From positions 22,752-86,751 of the forward strand of contig SVBX01000014.1 in assembly GCA_015058655.1 (NCBI GenBank): 64,000 nt of DNA. The letters run 5' to 3'. The number at the start of each line of letters is the position of its first letter. The stretch's first letter is position 1. Below are positions 50,533-58,283 of this stretch, one piece after another. Source of the stretch: Pseudoselenomonas ruminantium (GTDB taxonomy: Bacteria > Bacillota > Negativicutes > Selenomonadales > Selenomonadaceae). The position numbers and the translations under genes are program-made. The notes under the pieces were generated by a model that saw only the letters and a list, made by a program, of their open reading frames with translations, did not search any database and was not told the DNA's origin.

Positions 50533-53061
50533 TTAGTCGTGGCGGATAAAGTCGGCCAAGGTCACTTGATGGCCGGGCTTCTCCAAGGGATTTGGCATGC
50601 CGGAGTTCAGTTGGGAGAGCTTGGGGGCGCTGGTGCCCTTGTCCGTCAGGTGGGGATTGTCACGGTCGAGGCCGGAGGTGGGAGGGTGGATGCCATCGCC
50701 CAGGGGGGTGATTTTCACTTCCAGGGTATCCCCGTTTTTCACCGGGTCGGTGAAGTCCACGGGCTGGTTGTTCACCAGAATGGTGAAGCTCACTCTGCTG
50801 GTGGCAGAGGGCGGATTGAAGTTCACGGCCAGCAGGGCATCGCTGACGGTGACCGCTGCTTTGGCAGAGCGCTGGAACCGGACTTCGCAGCCGTCATCCA
50901 GGATGGTACCGAGACTGGCCTTGCGCCCGTTGACGGTGAGTTCCAGGCTGCCGCAGGGAATCTTGCATTCATTGCCTTCGTAATAGATGGTGAGGGAGGT
51001 ATCTGTATCTTTGAGCTTCAGTACCTCGCCAAGCTTCGGCTCATCGTGGGGGATGTAGTCGATGTGATCCCCTTCCTGGATGGGCTGGGAGATGGTGGCG
51101 GGAGCATCTTCCAACAGGATTTCAGGGGTGCAGGTGTAGACACTTTCAGCACCGTTGAGCTTGTAGGTGATGCGGCGTCCCTGGGGGGGGTAGCCTGCAG
51201 CCTGCAGGGCTTCTCCCAGGCTCTTGAAATCCCGGTTCTCGATGATGTCGCCGTCTTTCAACTGGCGGTCAGGGGCGGATTCTTCGCCGTTTACCGTTAC
51301 TTTCTGCCGCAGGTGCATTTCCCTGCCGTTGATGTAGACGGTGTATTCCTGCCCGCCGGTAACCAGGTCTCCCAGATAGATTTCCGGGGTGAAGCCGTCC
51401 TTGCCGGGGACGATGCCGATGCGGCTCTTGTCGTGGATGATGGTGTCCAAGGTAGCTTCTTCTCCGTCCAGGGTGACCTTGGCCAGGCTGCCCATGGTGC
51501 CGGGGAAGGATTTGCGCTCTCCCCCCAGGCTCACCATGAGGCCCAGGCCGGGACGGCCGTTGTATTTCTTGAGATTGATGCCGGCATTCAGCAGGGCATC
51601 GGTGATGGTGAGGTCGCGGAAATTGAAGAGGCTGTATTCCTCGTTGTTCACATAGACCGTCAGGAAGTGCAGGGTGTTCTGGGAAGCAATCTGCAAAATG
51701 CCCAGGGGGGTCACTGCGTCCGGCTTCTGCAGTTCTTCAGGCAGGCCTTCCATGTCCACTACCTTGTCGGGATGGCGCACCGCTACACGGCTGATAGGCA
51801 TATCCAGGGCCTCGGCAACATATTCCTGCAGGTGCGGGGTCAGGGAGCCGCCGCCTACCAGCATGACGGCCTGGGGAGCTTCGCTGTTCAGCTCAAGTAT
51901 CTGCTTGGTGATAGCGTTGGCCAGATTTTCCACATTGGGCAGGACAGGCTCGATGACTTCTTCTGGGGTGAGGTTGTATTCCATGCCCAGGATATCTGTG
52001 AAAGTGACATTTTCCCCGTGGGCGGCCTGACGCTTGATGCGCTCTGCCACATTGAAGTCCAGCAGGAATTTCTGGGAGATGGCTTCGGTGATCTCATCTC
52101 CCGCCAGGGGCACCATGCCGTAGGCGGTGACGGAGCCGTTCTTGGTGATGGCCACATCGGAGGTGCCGGCGCCGATATCCACCAGCACCAGATTCAGATG
52201 GCGCATGGTGGGAGGTATCAGCACATTGATGGCAGCGATAGGCTCCAGAGTCAGGGCCCGCATCTCAAGGGAGACGGCGTGGAGGGCGGACTGCATGGAG
52301 TCGATGACCTGCCGGGGCAGGAAGGTAGCGATGACTACGGCCTTGGCCTTCTTGCCCTTCTGGCCTACAAGGCTTTTGAGCTGTATATCGTCCAGGATGT
52401 AGCGTATGGTGCTGTAGCCTACGCAGTAGTAGCGGGTGGGGTCCTCCAGGGTCTGGGAGTCGGCCAGCAGCTTTTGGGCTGCCTGGACGCCGGCAAAATC
52501 CAGGTCCTTTTGCATCTGGTCAGAAATGATGCCGTTTACCACCATTTCTGCTTCGGCGGTCATGGTGTAGAGGGCGCGTCCTGCAGCTGCCACGGCGGCG
52601 GTGCGCAGGGGGCCGTATTTCTCGTCCAGGGGGCCTTTCACCTTTTCGATGATGGCGGCTACCTGGGGCACATCATGGATCTGACCGTCAAGCATGGCGC
52701 GGGTGATGTGCTCCTGGCGATGGGTGCCCACGATGTGGAGGGTGCCTTCGGTATCGCGGTCAGCCACTACGCCGATGACGCTGCGGGTGCCGATGTCAAG
52801 GGCGAAGATGCGCTCCACGATCTCGGGGGCAGCTTTCTGCTCAGTTTTTTCCGCCTGAGCGGCTTCAGTGGCTGCTTTTCCCTTTGCAGCAGGAGCAGCT
52901 GTCTCTTTTTTGTTTCTTGCACGGCTGGCCTCTTCAAAGAGTGCCTGTTCCTCCACGGCAGTCTCCGTCACGGCTTCTTCCTTGCGGGGGCTTTTGGCGC
53001 GGGGAGCGGTTTTTTTTGCTGTTTCCTTGTTTTTTACAGCCTGATTCTTTATATTTGGCAT
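50533..53061 (-). CDS. FtsA/PilM-like actin-fold protein with repeated C-terminal domains
   Basis: 842 residues from ATG 53061, six bases after GGAG. An Ala/Lys/Glu-rich leader (1-80) precedes an actin-like ATPase of the FtsA/PilM/EutJ type: FALDIGTRSVIGVV (phosphate 1), VLVDIGAGTSDVAI (phosphate 2), MLVGGGSLTPHL (adenosine). From about residue 465 to the end come four or five short repeats with the pattern V-x-G...L-x-D-G-D/C-x-I, for example VTVNGEESAPDRQLKDGDII and LTVNGRKASLGTILDDGCEV, similar to small beta-grasp modules. Such large FtsA-like proteins occur in Firmicutes; their task is unknown. It is not in a dcw cluster. Confidence 0.85.
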   Translation of the reverse strand: MPNIKNQAVKNKETAKKTAPRAKSPRKEEAVTETAVEEQALFEEASRARNKKETAAPAAKGKAATEAAQAEKTEQKAAPEIVERIFALDIGTRSVIGVVADRDTEGTLHIVGTHRQEHITRAMLDGQIHDVPQVAAIIEKVKGPLDEKYGPLRTAAVAAAGRALYTMTAEAEMVVNGIISDQMQKDLDFAGVQAAQKLLADSQTLEDPTRYYCVGYSTIRYILDDIQLKSLVGQKGKKAKAVVIATFLPRQVIDSMQSALHAVSLEMRALTLEPIAAINVLIPPTMRHLNLVLVDIGAGTSDVAITKNGSVTAYGMVPLAGDEITEAISQKFLLDFNVAERIKRQAAHGENVTFTDILGMEYNLTPEEVIEPVLPNVENLANAITKQILELNSEAPQAVMLVGGGSLTPHLQEYVAEALDMPISRVAVRHPDKVVDMEGLPEELQKPDAVTPLGILQIASQNTLHFLTVYVNNEEYSLFNFRDLTITDALLNAGINLKKYNGRPGLGLMVSLGGERKSFPGTMGSLAKVTLDGEEATLDTIIHDKSRIGIVPGKDGFTPEIYLGDLVTGGQEYTVYINGREMHLRQKVTVNGEESAPDRQLKDGDIIENRDFKSLGEALQAAGYPPQGRRITYKLNGAESVYTCTPEILLEDAPATISQPIQEGDHIDYIPHDEPKLGEVLKLKDTDTSLTIYYEGNECKIPCGSLELTVNGRKASLGTILDDGCEVRFQRSAKAAVTVSDALLAVNFNPPSATSRVSFTILVNNQPVDFTDPVKNGDTLEVKITPLGDGIHPPTSGLDRDNPHLTDKGTSAPKLSQLNSGMPNPLEKPGHQVTLADFIRHD

Positions 53062-53200
53062 AGGCGTCTCCTCAAGTCTTAGGAATATTTTCATAAGTAT
53101 CTTACTACATTTTGAAGGAATATGACTACTATTTCGAGAAAAATAGAGTATAATCCTGTTATGAGATAAAAAATAACAACGCAGAAACGGACGTGATATT

Positions 53201-54451
53201 ATGACGGGCAATAAAGAAGTCATTACAGGCAGTGATTTCAAGCGCATGGTTACAGGGGCGTACAGCGAGTTTTTGCTGGATTATGAGCAGATCAATGCCA
53301 TGTCCGGGGCTGGAAGCCTGCCGGGCACCCATGTGCTGCATACTTTGGGGGCGGCGGTGATGCCCCTGGCTGATACCAAGGACGCCAGCATCGGTGGACT
53401 TGCCCGCAGGGTCTCGGCAGCGGCGGTGTTCGGCGCCCGGGGCAATGCCGGGGTGGTGCTGGCCCAGCTGTTCAGGGGCCTGGGGAAAGGCCTTTCCGGC
53501 AAGTACAATGCCACTTCCTCTGAGTTCGGCAAGGCTTTCCAGTATGGCATTCTCTATGCCCAGCGCATCATTCCTGAGAATGCGGAGCGTCCTATCATCA
53601 CTGTGGCCAAGGCCGTGGCTAAAGGGGCTTACCATGCGGTGCGCGCCAATATGCCCATCACGGAGATCCTGGAGAAGGCCATTGAGGCAGGCCAGGAGTC
53701 CATGGAAGGCATGGAGGCAGATGCAGGGGCCCGCATTATGTTCACCTTCCTCCGGGGCTGCCTGAAAGGGCTTGACGGCAATTTTGTCTCTCCGGCAGTG
53801 AGCCTTTCTTTGGGCCTGGGTTCCAAGCAGCCGGGGCTGCCTGACCCCAGGGAAGATTTGGTGCGGCCTTTCTGCGTGCGCTTTGCCATCAAGAATGCCA
53901 AAATAAACTTGAAGGAACTGGAAAAATCCTTCAAGGACTTCTCCAGCTTCGTGCTGACAGAGCGTCAGGGTGACAGGGTGCTGGTGCATCTCCACACGGA
54001 TCATCCCGGCGAGGTCATCGAGCATGCGGTGGGCTGGGGCCCTTTGAAGGAAGTGCATGTGACCAACATGAGCGAAGGCCATGCCCTTACCATGCATGGG
54101 GCTTTGTCTGCTGTGGCGGTGCTGGCGGTGGCAGGCAATAAGATACAGGCTCGTGAGCTCCAGGAAAACGGCGTGCAGCTCATTGTGCGGGGCAGCGAGG
54201 AAGAAGGGCCCAGCGTAGCCGAGCTGGTGAGTGCCGCTCACAGCGATTTGGCTGCCAGCTATGTGATGGTGGCCTGGAACCGGGATTTCTGGCTGGCTTA
54301 CCGCCAGGCCAAGCGGCTGCTCGGCAATCGGGTGGAGCTGGTGCTCCTGGAGAGCAAGGTGCAGCAGGCTGAAGCTTTGAAGGCCTTCAATCCCAAGCAC
54401 AGCGCAGGAGAAAACGCCAAGGCCATGCTGGCAGCGGCAAAGAGCATTTGA
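53201..54451 (+). CDS. DAK2 (DhaL)-domain protein, FakA-like, lacking metal-binding motif
   Basis: 416 residues. The N-terminal DhaL-type helical domain is recognisable by GLARRVSAAAVFGARGNAGV and then VLAQLFRGLGKGL, and a FakA-like C-terminal domain follows (VLVHLHTDHPGEVIEHAVGW). Where active proteins have PDGDTGTNM, this one has AGSLPGTHVLHTL (about residues 37-49), without the aspartates that hold Mg-ATP. It is therefore possibly an inactive or regulatory relative of the fatty-acid kinase subunit. Divergent from the FtsA-like gene. Confidence 0.8.
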   Translation: MTGNKEVITGSDFKRMVTGAYSEFLLDYEQINAMSGAGSLPGTHVLHTLGAAVMPLADTKDASIGGLARRVSAAAVFGARGNAGVVLAQLFRGLGKGLSGKYNATSSEFGKAFQYGILYAQRIIPENAERPIITVAKAVAKGAYHAVRANMPITEILEKAIEAGQESMEGMEADAGARIMFTFLRGCLKGLDGNFVSPAVSLSLGLGSKQPGLPDPREDLVRPFCVRFAIKNAKINLKELEKSFKDFSSFVLTERQGDRVLVHLHTDHPGEVIEHAVGWGPLKEVHVTNMSEGHALTMHGALSAVAVLAVAGNKIQARELQENGVQLIVRGSEEEGPSVAELVSAAHSDLAASYVMVAWNRDFWLAYRQAKRLLGNRVELVLLESKVQQAEALKAFNPKHSAGENAKAMLAAAKSI

Positions 54452-54465
54452 CTGTATCTCCATGG

Positions 54466-54494
54466 TTGCACGGGGAGGGCAGTTGTGTTAGAAT
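54466..54494 (+). promoter_or_regulatory. Promoter of the panS-panC-panD operon
   Basis: TTGCAC (54466-54471), 17-bp spacer, TAGAAT (54489-54494). Predicted transcription start near 54501, giving a leader of about 225 bases. Confidence 0.6.
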
Positions 54495-54538
54495 CGTAAA
54501 CGGCAAGAGATGACATCACGCAGGTGAGTTATACTTTT

Positions 54539-54686
54539 CCGTTATGAATGCTTGTATTTGGCTGGGACTCATGCTCAGATTCATGGAACTGAGACAGGGG
54601 ACAGGATAGCCGATAATGACGGGATATGTGTACGCCCTCTGGTTGTGGTGCCGAAGATTTTCGGCTCCTGCCCGAGGGCGTTTTTT
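54539..54686 (+). promoter_or_regulatory. Structured leader with intrinsic terminator, possible riboswitch
   Basis: Nested stems: CCGTTAT (54539-54545) with ATAATGACGG (54613-54622, two bases bulged), GGCT (54560-54563) with AGCC (54608-54611), and CTCAG (54574-54578) with CTGAG (54589-54593). A terminator follows: ACGCCCTC (54632-54639) / GAGGGCGT (54674-54681) enclosing GCCGAA/TTCGGC, then six T. The layout, aptamer-like fold then terminator just before the ribosome site, suggests transcription control of pantothenate genes. Whether it is the known pan RNA motif I cannot tell. Confidence 0.6.
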
Positions 54687-54727
54687 CTTGCCTCCGTTTT
54701 TTAAGTTTTTTAAGGAGGTCTTTTTTG

Positions 54728-55675
54728 TTGGAAAAAATTTGCAAGCTCATTGTGGACAGCATGGCATTTCTGGTTATCGGGGTAGCGGTGCTGGGCGTAG
54801 CCTATCCCCCTGCCCTGACCTGGGTGGGGCCTTACATTCCCTTCATGCTGGGGCTGGTGATGTTCGGCATGGGCATGACCCTGTCGGTGGATGACTTCAA
54901 AGGCGTCCTGCAGCATCCTCTGGAAGTGGGCATTGGCGTTTTCGCCCAGTTCCTGCTGATGCCCCTGATAGCCTGGGGGTTGGTGAAGGCCTTTGGCCTG
55001 CCGCCGGAATTGGCCATCGGCGTGGTGCTGGTGGGTACCTGCCCCGGAGGCACAGCTTCCAATGTCATTGCCTATCTGGCCAGGGGAGATGTGGCCCTGT
55101 CCGTGTCCATGACCATGGTTACTACGCTTCTGGCTCCCATAGTCACCCCGGCCTTGACCTATTTCCTGGCTGGAGCCTGGATTGAGATTTCCATGACTGC
55201 CATGATGCTTTCCATTGCCCAGATGGTGCTGGCGCCTGTGCTGCTGGGGCTGCTGGTGCACCATTACTTCGGCGGCCTGGTGGAAAAGGTCTCGCCCCTT
55301 CTTCCTGTGTTCTCCGTGGCTATGATTGTGACCCTGGTGGGGGGCGTGGTGGCCCTCAGCGCCGGCAAGCTCCTGGAAGTTGGCGCTCTTATGGCGGCGG
55401 TGGTAATCCTGCACAACGGCTGCGGCTTGGCGCTGGGCTATTTCCTGGCTAAGGCTTTCGGGCTGGATAGCAGGAAGTCCCGCACGGTGGCCATCGAAGT
55501 GGGCATGCAGAATTCCGGCATGGCGGCTTCTCTCGCTCTCCTGTACTTTTCTCCTGCAGCGGCCATACCCGGTGCCATCTTCAGCGTCTGGCACAATATT
55601 TCCGGCTCTATCGCAGCCAATATCTTTGCCCGCCGGGATGAGAAGGATGAATCCAATCGTGTACTGAGCCTGTGA
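54728..55675 (+). CDS. panS: BASS-family transporter, PanS-like (probable ketopantoate/pantoate importer)
   Basis: 315 residues from TTG 54728, nine bases after AGGAGG; no ATG lies nearby. About nine to ten helices of the bile-acid:sodium symporter fold, with the sodium-site regions VLVGTCPGGTASNVIAYLA and AIEVGMQNSGMAASLAL. In enterobacteria the related PanS takes up ketopantoate, and the position before panC and panD supports that substrate here. No panB is in the operon, so imported pantoate or ketopantoate could feed PanC (inference). Confidence 0.85.
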   Translation: MEKICKLIVDSMAFLVIGVAVLGVAYPPALTWVGPYIPFMLGLVMFGMGMTLSVDDFKGVLQHPLEVGIGVFAQFLLMPLIAWGLVKAFGLPPELAIGVVLVGTCPGGTASNVIAYLARGDVALSVSMTMVTTLLAPIVTPALTYFLAGAWIEISMTAMMLSIAQMVLAPVLLGLLVHHYFGGLVEKVSPLLPVFSVAMIVTLVGGVVALSAGKLLEVGALMAAVVILHNGCGLALGYFLAKAFGLDSRKSRTVAIEVGMQNSGMAASLALLYFSPAAAIPGAIFSVWHNISGSIAANIFARRDEKDESNRVLSL

Positions 55676-55688
55676 GGAGATGACGCAG

Positions 55689-56534
55689 ATGAAGATACTT
55701 AGAACTGTAGAAGAAATCAAAGCCTTTTCGGCAGAAATGAGCAAGGCAGGCAAGTCCATCGGCCTGGTGCCTACTATGGGAGCACTCCATGAAGGCCACC
55801 TGACCCTCATGCGGGAGGCCAGGAAAAACTGCGAGGTGGTGATTGCTTCTGTCTTCGTGAATCCCACCCAGTTTGGCCCCAACGAGGATTATGAGGCCTA
55901 TCCCCGGAGATTTGAGGAGGATTGCGCGAAGCTGGAAACCGTGGGCGTTGATGCGGTGTTCCATCCGGAGCCGGAGGTCATGTACCCGAAAGATTATATG
56001 ACCTATGTGAATGTGGAGGGGGAGATTACAGGCAAGCTGTGCGGCGCCCGCCGTCCCGGCCATTTCCGCGGGGTGGCTACGGTGCTCACGAAACTCTTCA
56101 ACCTCTCCCGGGCCACGGATGCTTTCTTCGGCCAGAAGGATGCCCAGCAGGTGGTAGTGGTGCGCCGCTTCGTGGAGGACCTGAATATCCCTGTCAATAT
56201 CCACATGGTGCCTATCGTGCGCGAGGAATCAGGCCTTGCCAGAAGCTCCCGCAACATGTACCTTTCCGCTGAGGAAAAAGAGGCTGCCCTGGTGCTGTCC
56301 CGTAGCTTGCAAAAGGCCGAAAGGGCTTTCGGCGAAGGAGAAAAGCAGGTTGAAGCCCTCAAAGCCCTGGTGCGCGAGGAAATCAGCAAGGAGGAGCTGG
56401 CTGAGATTGACTATGTGGAAATCTATTCTTTCCCCGGGCTCAAGGAAATAGCTGCTATAGCAGAGCCTGCCCTTTTGGCCATAGCTGTGAAGATTGGCAA
56501 GACCAGGTTGATTGATAATGTTATCCTTGGGTAA
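55689..56534 (+). CDS. panC: Pantothenate synthetase (pantoate-beta-alanine ligase)
   Basis: 281 residues. The nucleotidyl-transferase signature is VPTMGALHEGHLTLM (about residues 28-42), with FVNPTQFGPNEDYEAYPR, GQKDAQQ and RSSRNMYLS, all active-site segments. It joins pantoate and beta-alanine with ATP. ATG 55689 lies nine bases after GAGGAG; ATG 55680 touches that site and was rejected. Second gene of the pan operon. Confidence 0.97.
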   Translation: MKILRTVEEIKAFSAEMSKAGKSIGLVPTMGALHEGHLTLMREARKNCEVVIASVFVNPTQFGPNEDYEAYPRRFEEDCAKLETVGVDAVFHPEPEVMYPKDYMTYVNVEGEITGKLCGARRPGHFRGVATVLTKLFNLSRATDAFFGQKDAQQVVVVRRFVEDLNIPVNIHMVPIVREESGLARSSRNMYLSAEEKEAALVLSRSLQKAERAFGEGEKQVEALKALVREEISKEELAEIDYVEIYSFPGLKEIAAIAEPALLAIAVKIGKTRLIDNVILG

Positions 56535-56541
56535 TTTTAAT

Positions 56542-56591
56542 AGCCTTCCCCTTTGGGGAAGGTGGCAGCCCGAAGGGCTGACGGATGAGGT
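56542..56591 (+). repeat. CCTTCCCC-type half element, copy 5
   Basis: CCTTCCCC-TTT-GGGGAAGG hairpin followed by GGCAGCC-CGAA-GGGCTG and ACGGATGAGGTA: only the left half of the family element. It sits between panC and panD and may reduce read-through into panD. Confidence 0.75.
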
Positions 56592-56618
56592 ACTCGGTTC
56601 CGAAAGGTAAGGTATGAA

Positions 56619-56999
56619 ATGTTCCTTCATTTGTTGAAATCAAAAATCCACTGCGCTACGGTGACGGAGGCGGACCTTCGCTACATGGGTAGCATCACCA
56701 TTGACGAAGAGCTCATGGAGGCGGCGGGGATCCTGCCCCATGAGCGGGTGCAGGTGGTGGACAACAACAACGGCGCGCGGCTGGAGACTTATGTGATTCC
56801 CGGTCCCCGCGGCTCCGGGGTCATCTGCCTGAATGGAGCGGCAGCCCGCTGCGTCCAGCCCGGGGATGTGGTCATCATCATGGACTATGCTGTCTTTACT
56901 CCGGAAGAAGCCAGAGATTTTGAGCCTACGGTGGTCATGGTGGATGAAAAGAATCACATCAGGGAAATCCGGGGCAGGGAAAGCCACGGGGAAATCTGA
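56619..56999 (+). CDS. panD: Aspartate 1-decarboxylase (pyruvoyl enzyme)
   Basis: 126 residues, normal length. The self-processing site is YMGSI with G24-S25, where cleavage creates the pyruvoyl group. TVTEADL before it and [20 protein letters not shown] after it are conserved. It makes beta-alanine for PanC. GGTAAGG precedes ATG 56619. Last gene of the operon, ended by the bidirectional terminator. Confidence 0.96.
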   Translation: MFLHLLKSKIHCATVTEADLRYMGSITIDEELMEAAGILPHERVQVVDNNNGARLETYVIPGPRGSGVICLNGAAARCVQPGDVVIIMDYAVFTPEEARDFEPTVVMVDEKNHIREIRGRESHGEI

Positions 57000-57025
57000 G
57001 CTGGTAAATCATATATGCCCAAAAG

Positions 57026-57058
57026 AAAAAACTCCTGACGGTCAGGAGTTTTTTCTTT
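57026..57058. terminator. Bidirectional terminator between panD and the GT9 gene
   Basis: ACTCCTGAC (57031-57039) / GTCAGGAGT (57041-57049) with A-rich left and TTTTTTCTTTT right flanks. Confidence 0.93.
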
Positions 57059-58163
57059 TGAGGAGTATTTCTGCCAATACCTTGGTCAATTCACGGGCTG
57101 CCGCCTCCGGCTGGATGGCCTCCATGCAGGCGTTGCCCTTGGGACACTTGGTCTTGCAGCAGGCCTTGCATTCATGGGGGCTGATGTAGAAGCGATGGCC
57201 GGAGGTGAGGGGGCCGTAGATGGCAGGGAGCGTCGGCCCCCACAGGGAGAAGGTGGGGGTGCCTACGGCTTCGGCTATGTAGAGGGGGCCGGTGTCGCAG
57301 GTGAGGAAGAGGGTGGCGGACTTGATGAGGGCTGCCAGCTCCCGCAGGGTGGTTTCACCGGCGATGCAAATGGCCTGGGAGAATTTCTCCGGGGCATTTT
57401 CTTTCAGATAGCTGAAGGTTTCTTCTATATAGGATTTGTCAGCCGGGGAGCCGGGGAAAATCAGCTGAAGGTCTTCCGGCATATCTGTGCGCGCCAGCAG
57501 CTGGCCGAAGGCCCTGGGAGTCAGGTGCTTGTCAGGCCAGGTGGTGCGGATGTTCACCATGAGGATGGGCTTCTGGGGGTCTGTGCCATGCTCTTTCCAG
57601 AAGCCGTGGGCATAGCTTTCCCAACCGGCATCGAGGGCCAGCACCGTGCCGGGGACGAAGCCTTCCTGCTGCCAGCCCAGGGACATCAGGGCGGTGAGAT
57701 AGCGGCGGATTTTGTGCGGGTCAGCTATGTCCGGCGCCATTTCCGTCATAAAGAGAGGGTTGCCCTCGTGGCGCTCGTGGATGCCGATGCGGCGCTTGCA
57801 GCCGGTGAGCAGGGAGAGGATGCCTGTGAGAAAAAGGCCTTGTATGTCGAGAACCACATCAAAGGGGCCGTGTTCCCTCAGGAGGCGGCGGGCTTCTCTA
57901 AGGGAATTGAAGGCTTTGCCGAACTTGTGCTCCGAGATAGCTGCGTCAAATTCCCGCCTGTCCCAGCTGAGGATTTCATCCACATCAGGATTGCCTCGCA
58001 GCAGGTCATCAGCCGGAGGGCTGCAGAGCCAGGCAAGATGTGCGTTCGGCAGGAATAGTTTTAAATTGTGTGCCACGGAGGTGGCATGGAGCACATCCCC
58101 GATGGCGGAGAGGCGTATTAGGAGGATGCGGGGGCGGGAAGGCAGCCCCGTTGCTTTATTCAT
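57042..58163 (-). CDS. Glycosyltransferase family 9 (heptosyltransferase-like)
   Basis: 373 residues from ATG 58163. The N-terminal ILLIRLSAIGDVLHATSVAH pattern, VVLDIQGLF, then LVSVDTGP-type LFLTCDTGPLYIAEAVGTPT and SLWGPTLPAIYGP form the GT9 donor-binding fold. The C-terminal cysteine cluster CKACCKTKCPKGNACMEAI is also seen in WaaF/WaaC relatives. It adds heptose or a similar sugar to the LPS core on the cytosolic face of the inner membrane, supporting a didermic host. It stands alone here. Confidence 0.9.
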   Translation of the reverse strand: MNKATGLPSRPRILLIRLSAIGDVLHATSVAHNLKLFLPNAHLAWLCSPPADDLLRGNPDVDEILSWDRREFDAAISEHKFGKAFNSLREARRLLREHGPFDVVLDIQGLFLTGILSLLTGCKRRIGIHERHEGNPLFMTEMAPDIADPHKIRRYLTALMSLGWQQEGFVPGTVLALDAGWESYAHGFWKEHGTDPQKPILMVNIRTTWPDKHLTPRAFGQLLARTDMPEDLQLIFPGSPADKSYIEETFSYLKENAPEKFSQAICIAGETTLRELAALIKSATLFLTCDTGPLYIAEAVGTPTFSLWGPTLPAIYGPLTSGHRFYISPHECKACCKTKCPKGNACMEAIQPEAAARELTKVLAEILLKRKNS

Positions 58164-58283
58164 AAGGTGTTCAGACCTTTCCAGAATGCTTTCGATTATG
58201 CTAGAATATTGAGATAGATAAAGTTTAACATAACGCCGTGGCGGGTTCAAGGCGCATTGCACAGATGAGAGGAGAGGGCTGTT

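Noticed and set aside
50518..53082. Long plus-strand open frame of about 850 codons opposite the FtsA-like gene
   Set aside because: It mirrors codon bias of the real minus-strand gene, has no ribosome site or domain, and the minus-strand product is recognisable throughout.
54539..54686. TPP riboswitch in the pan leader
   Set aside because: CTGAGA is present, but the ACCTGAT and GCGTAGGGAA boxes required for a TPP aptamer are not.
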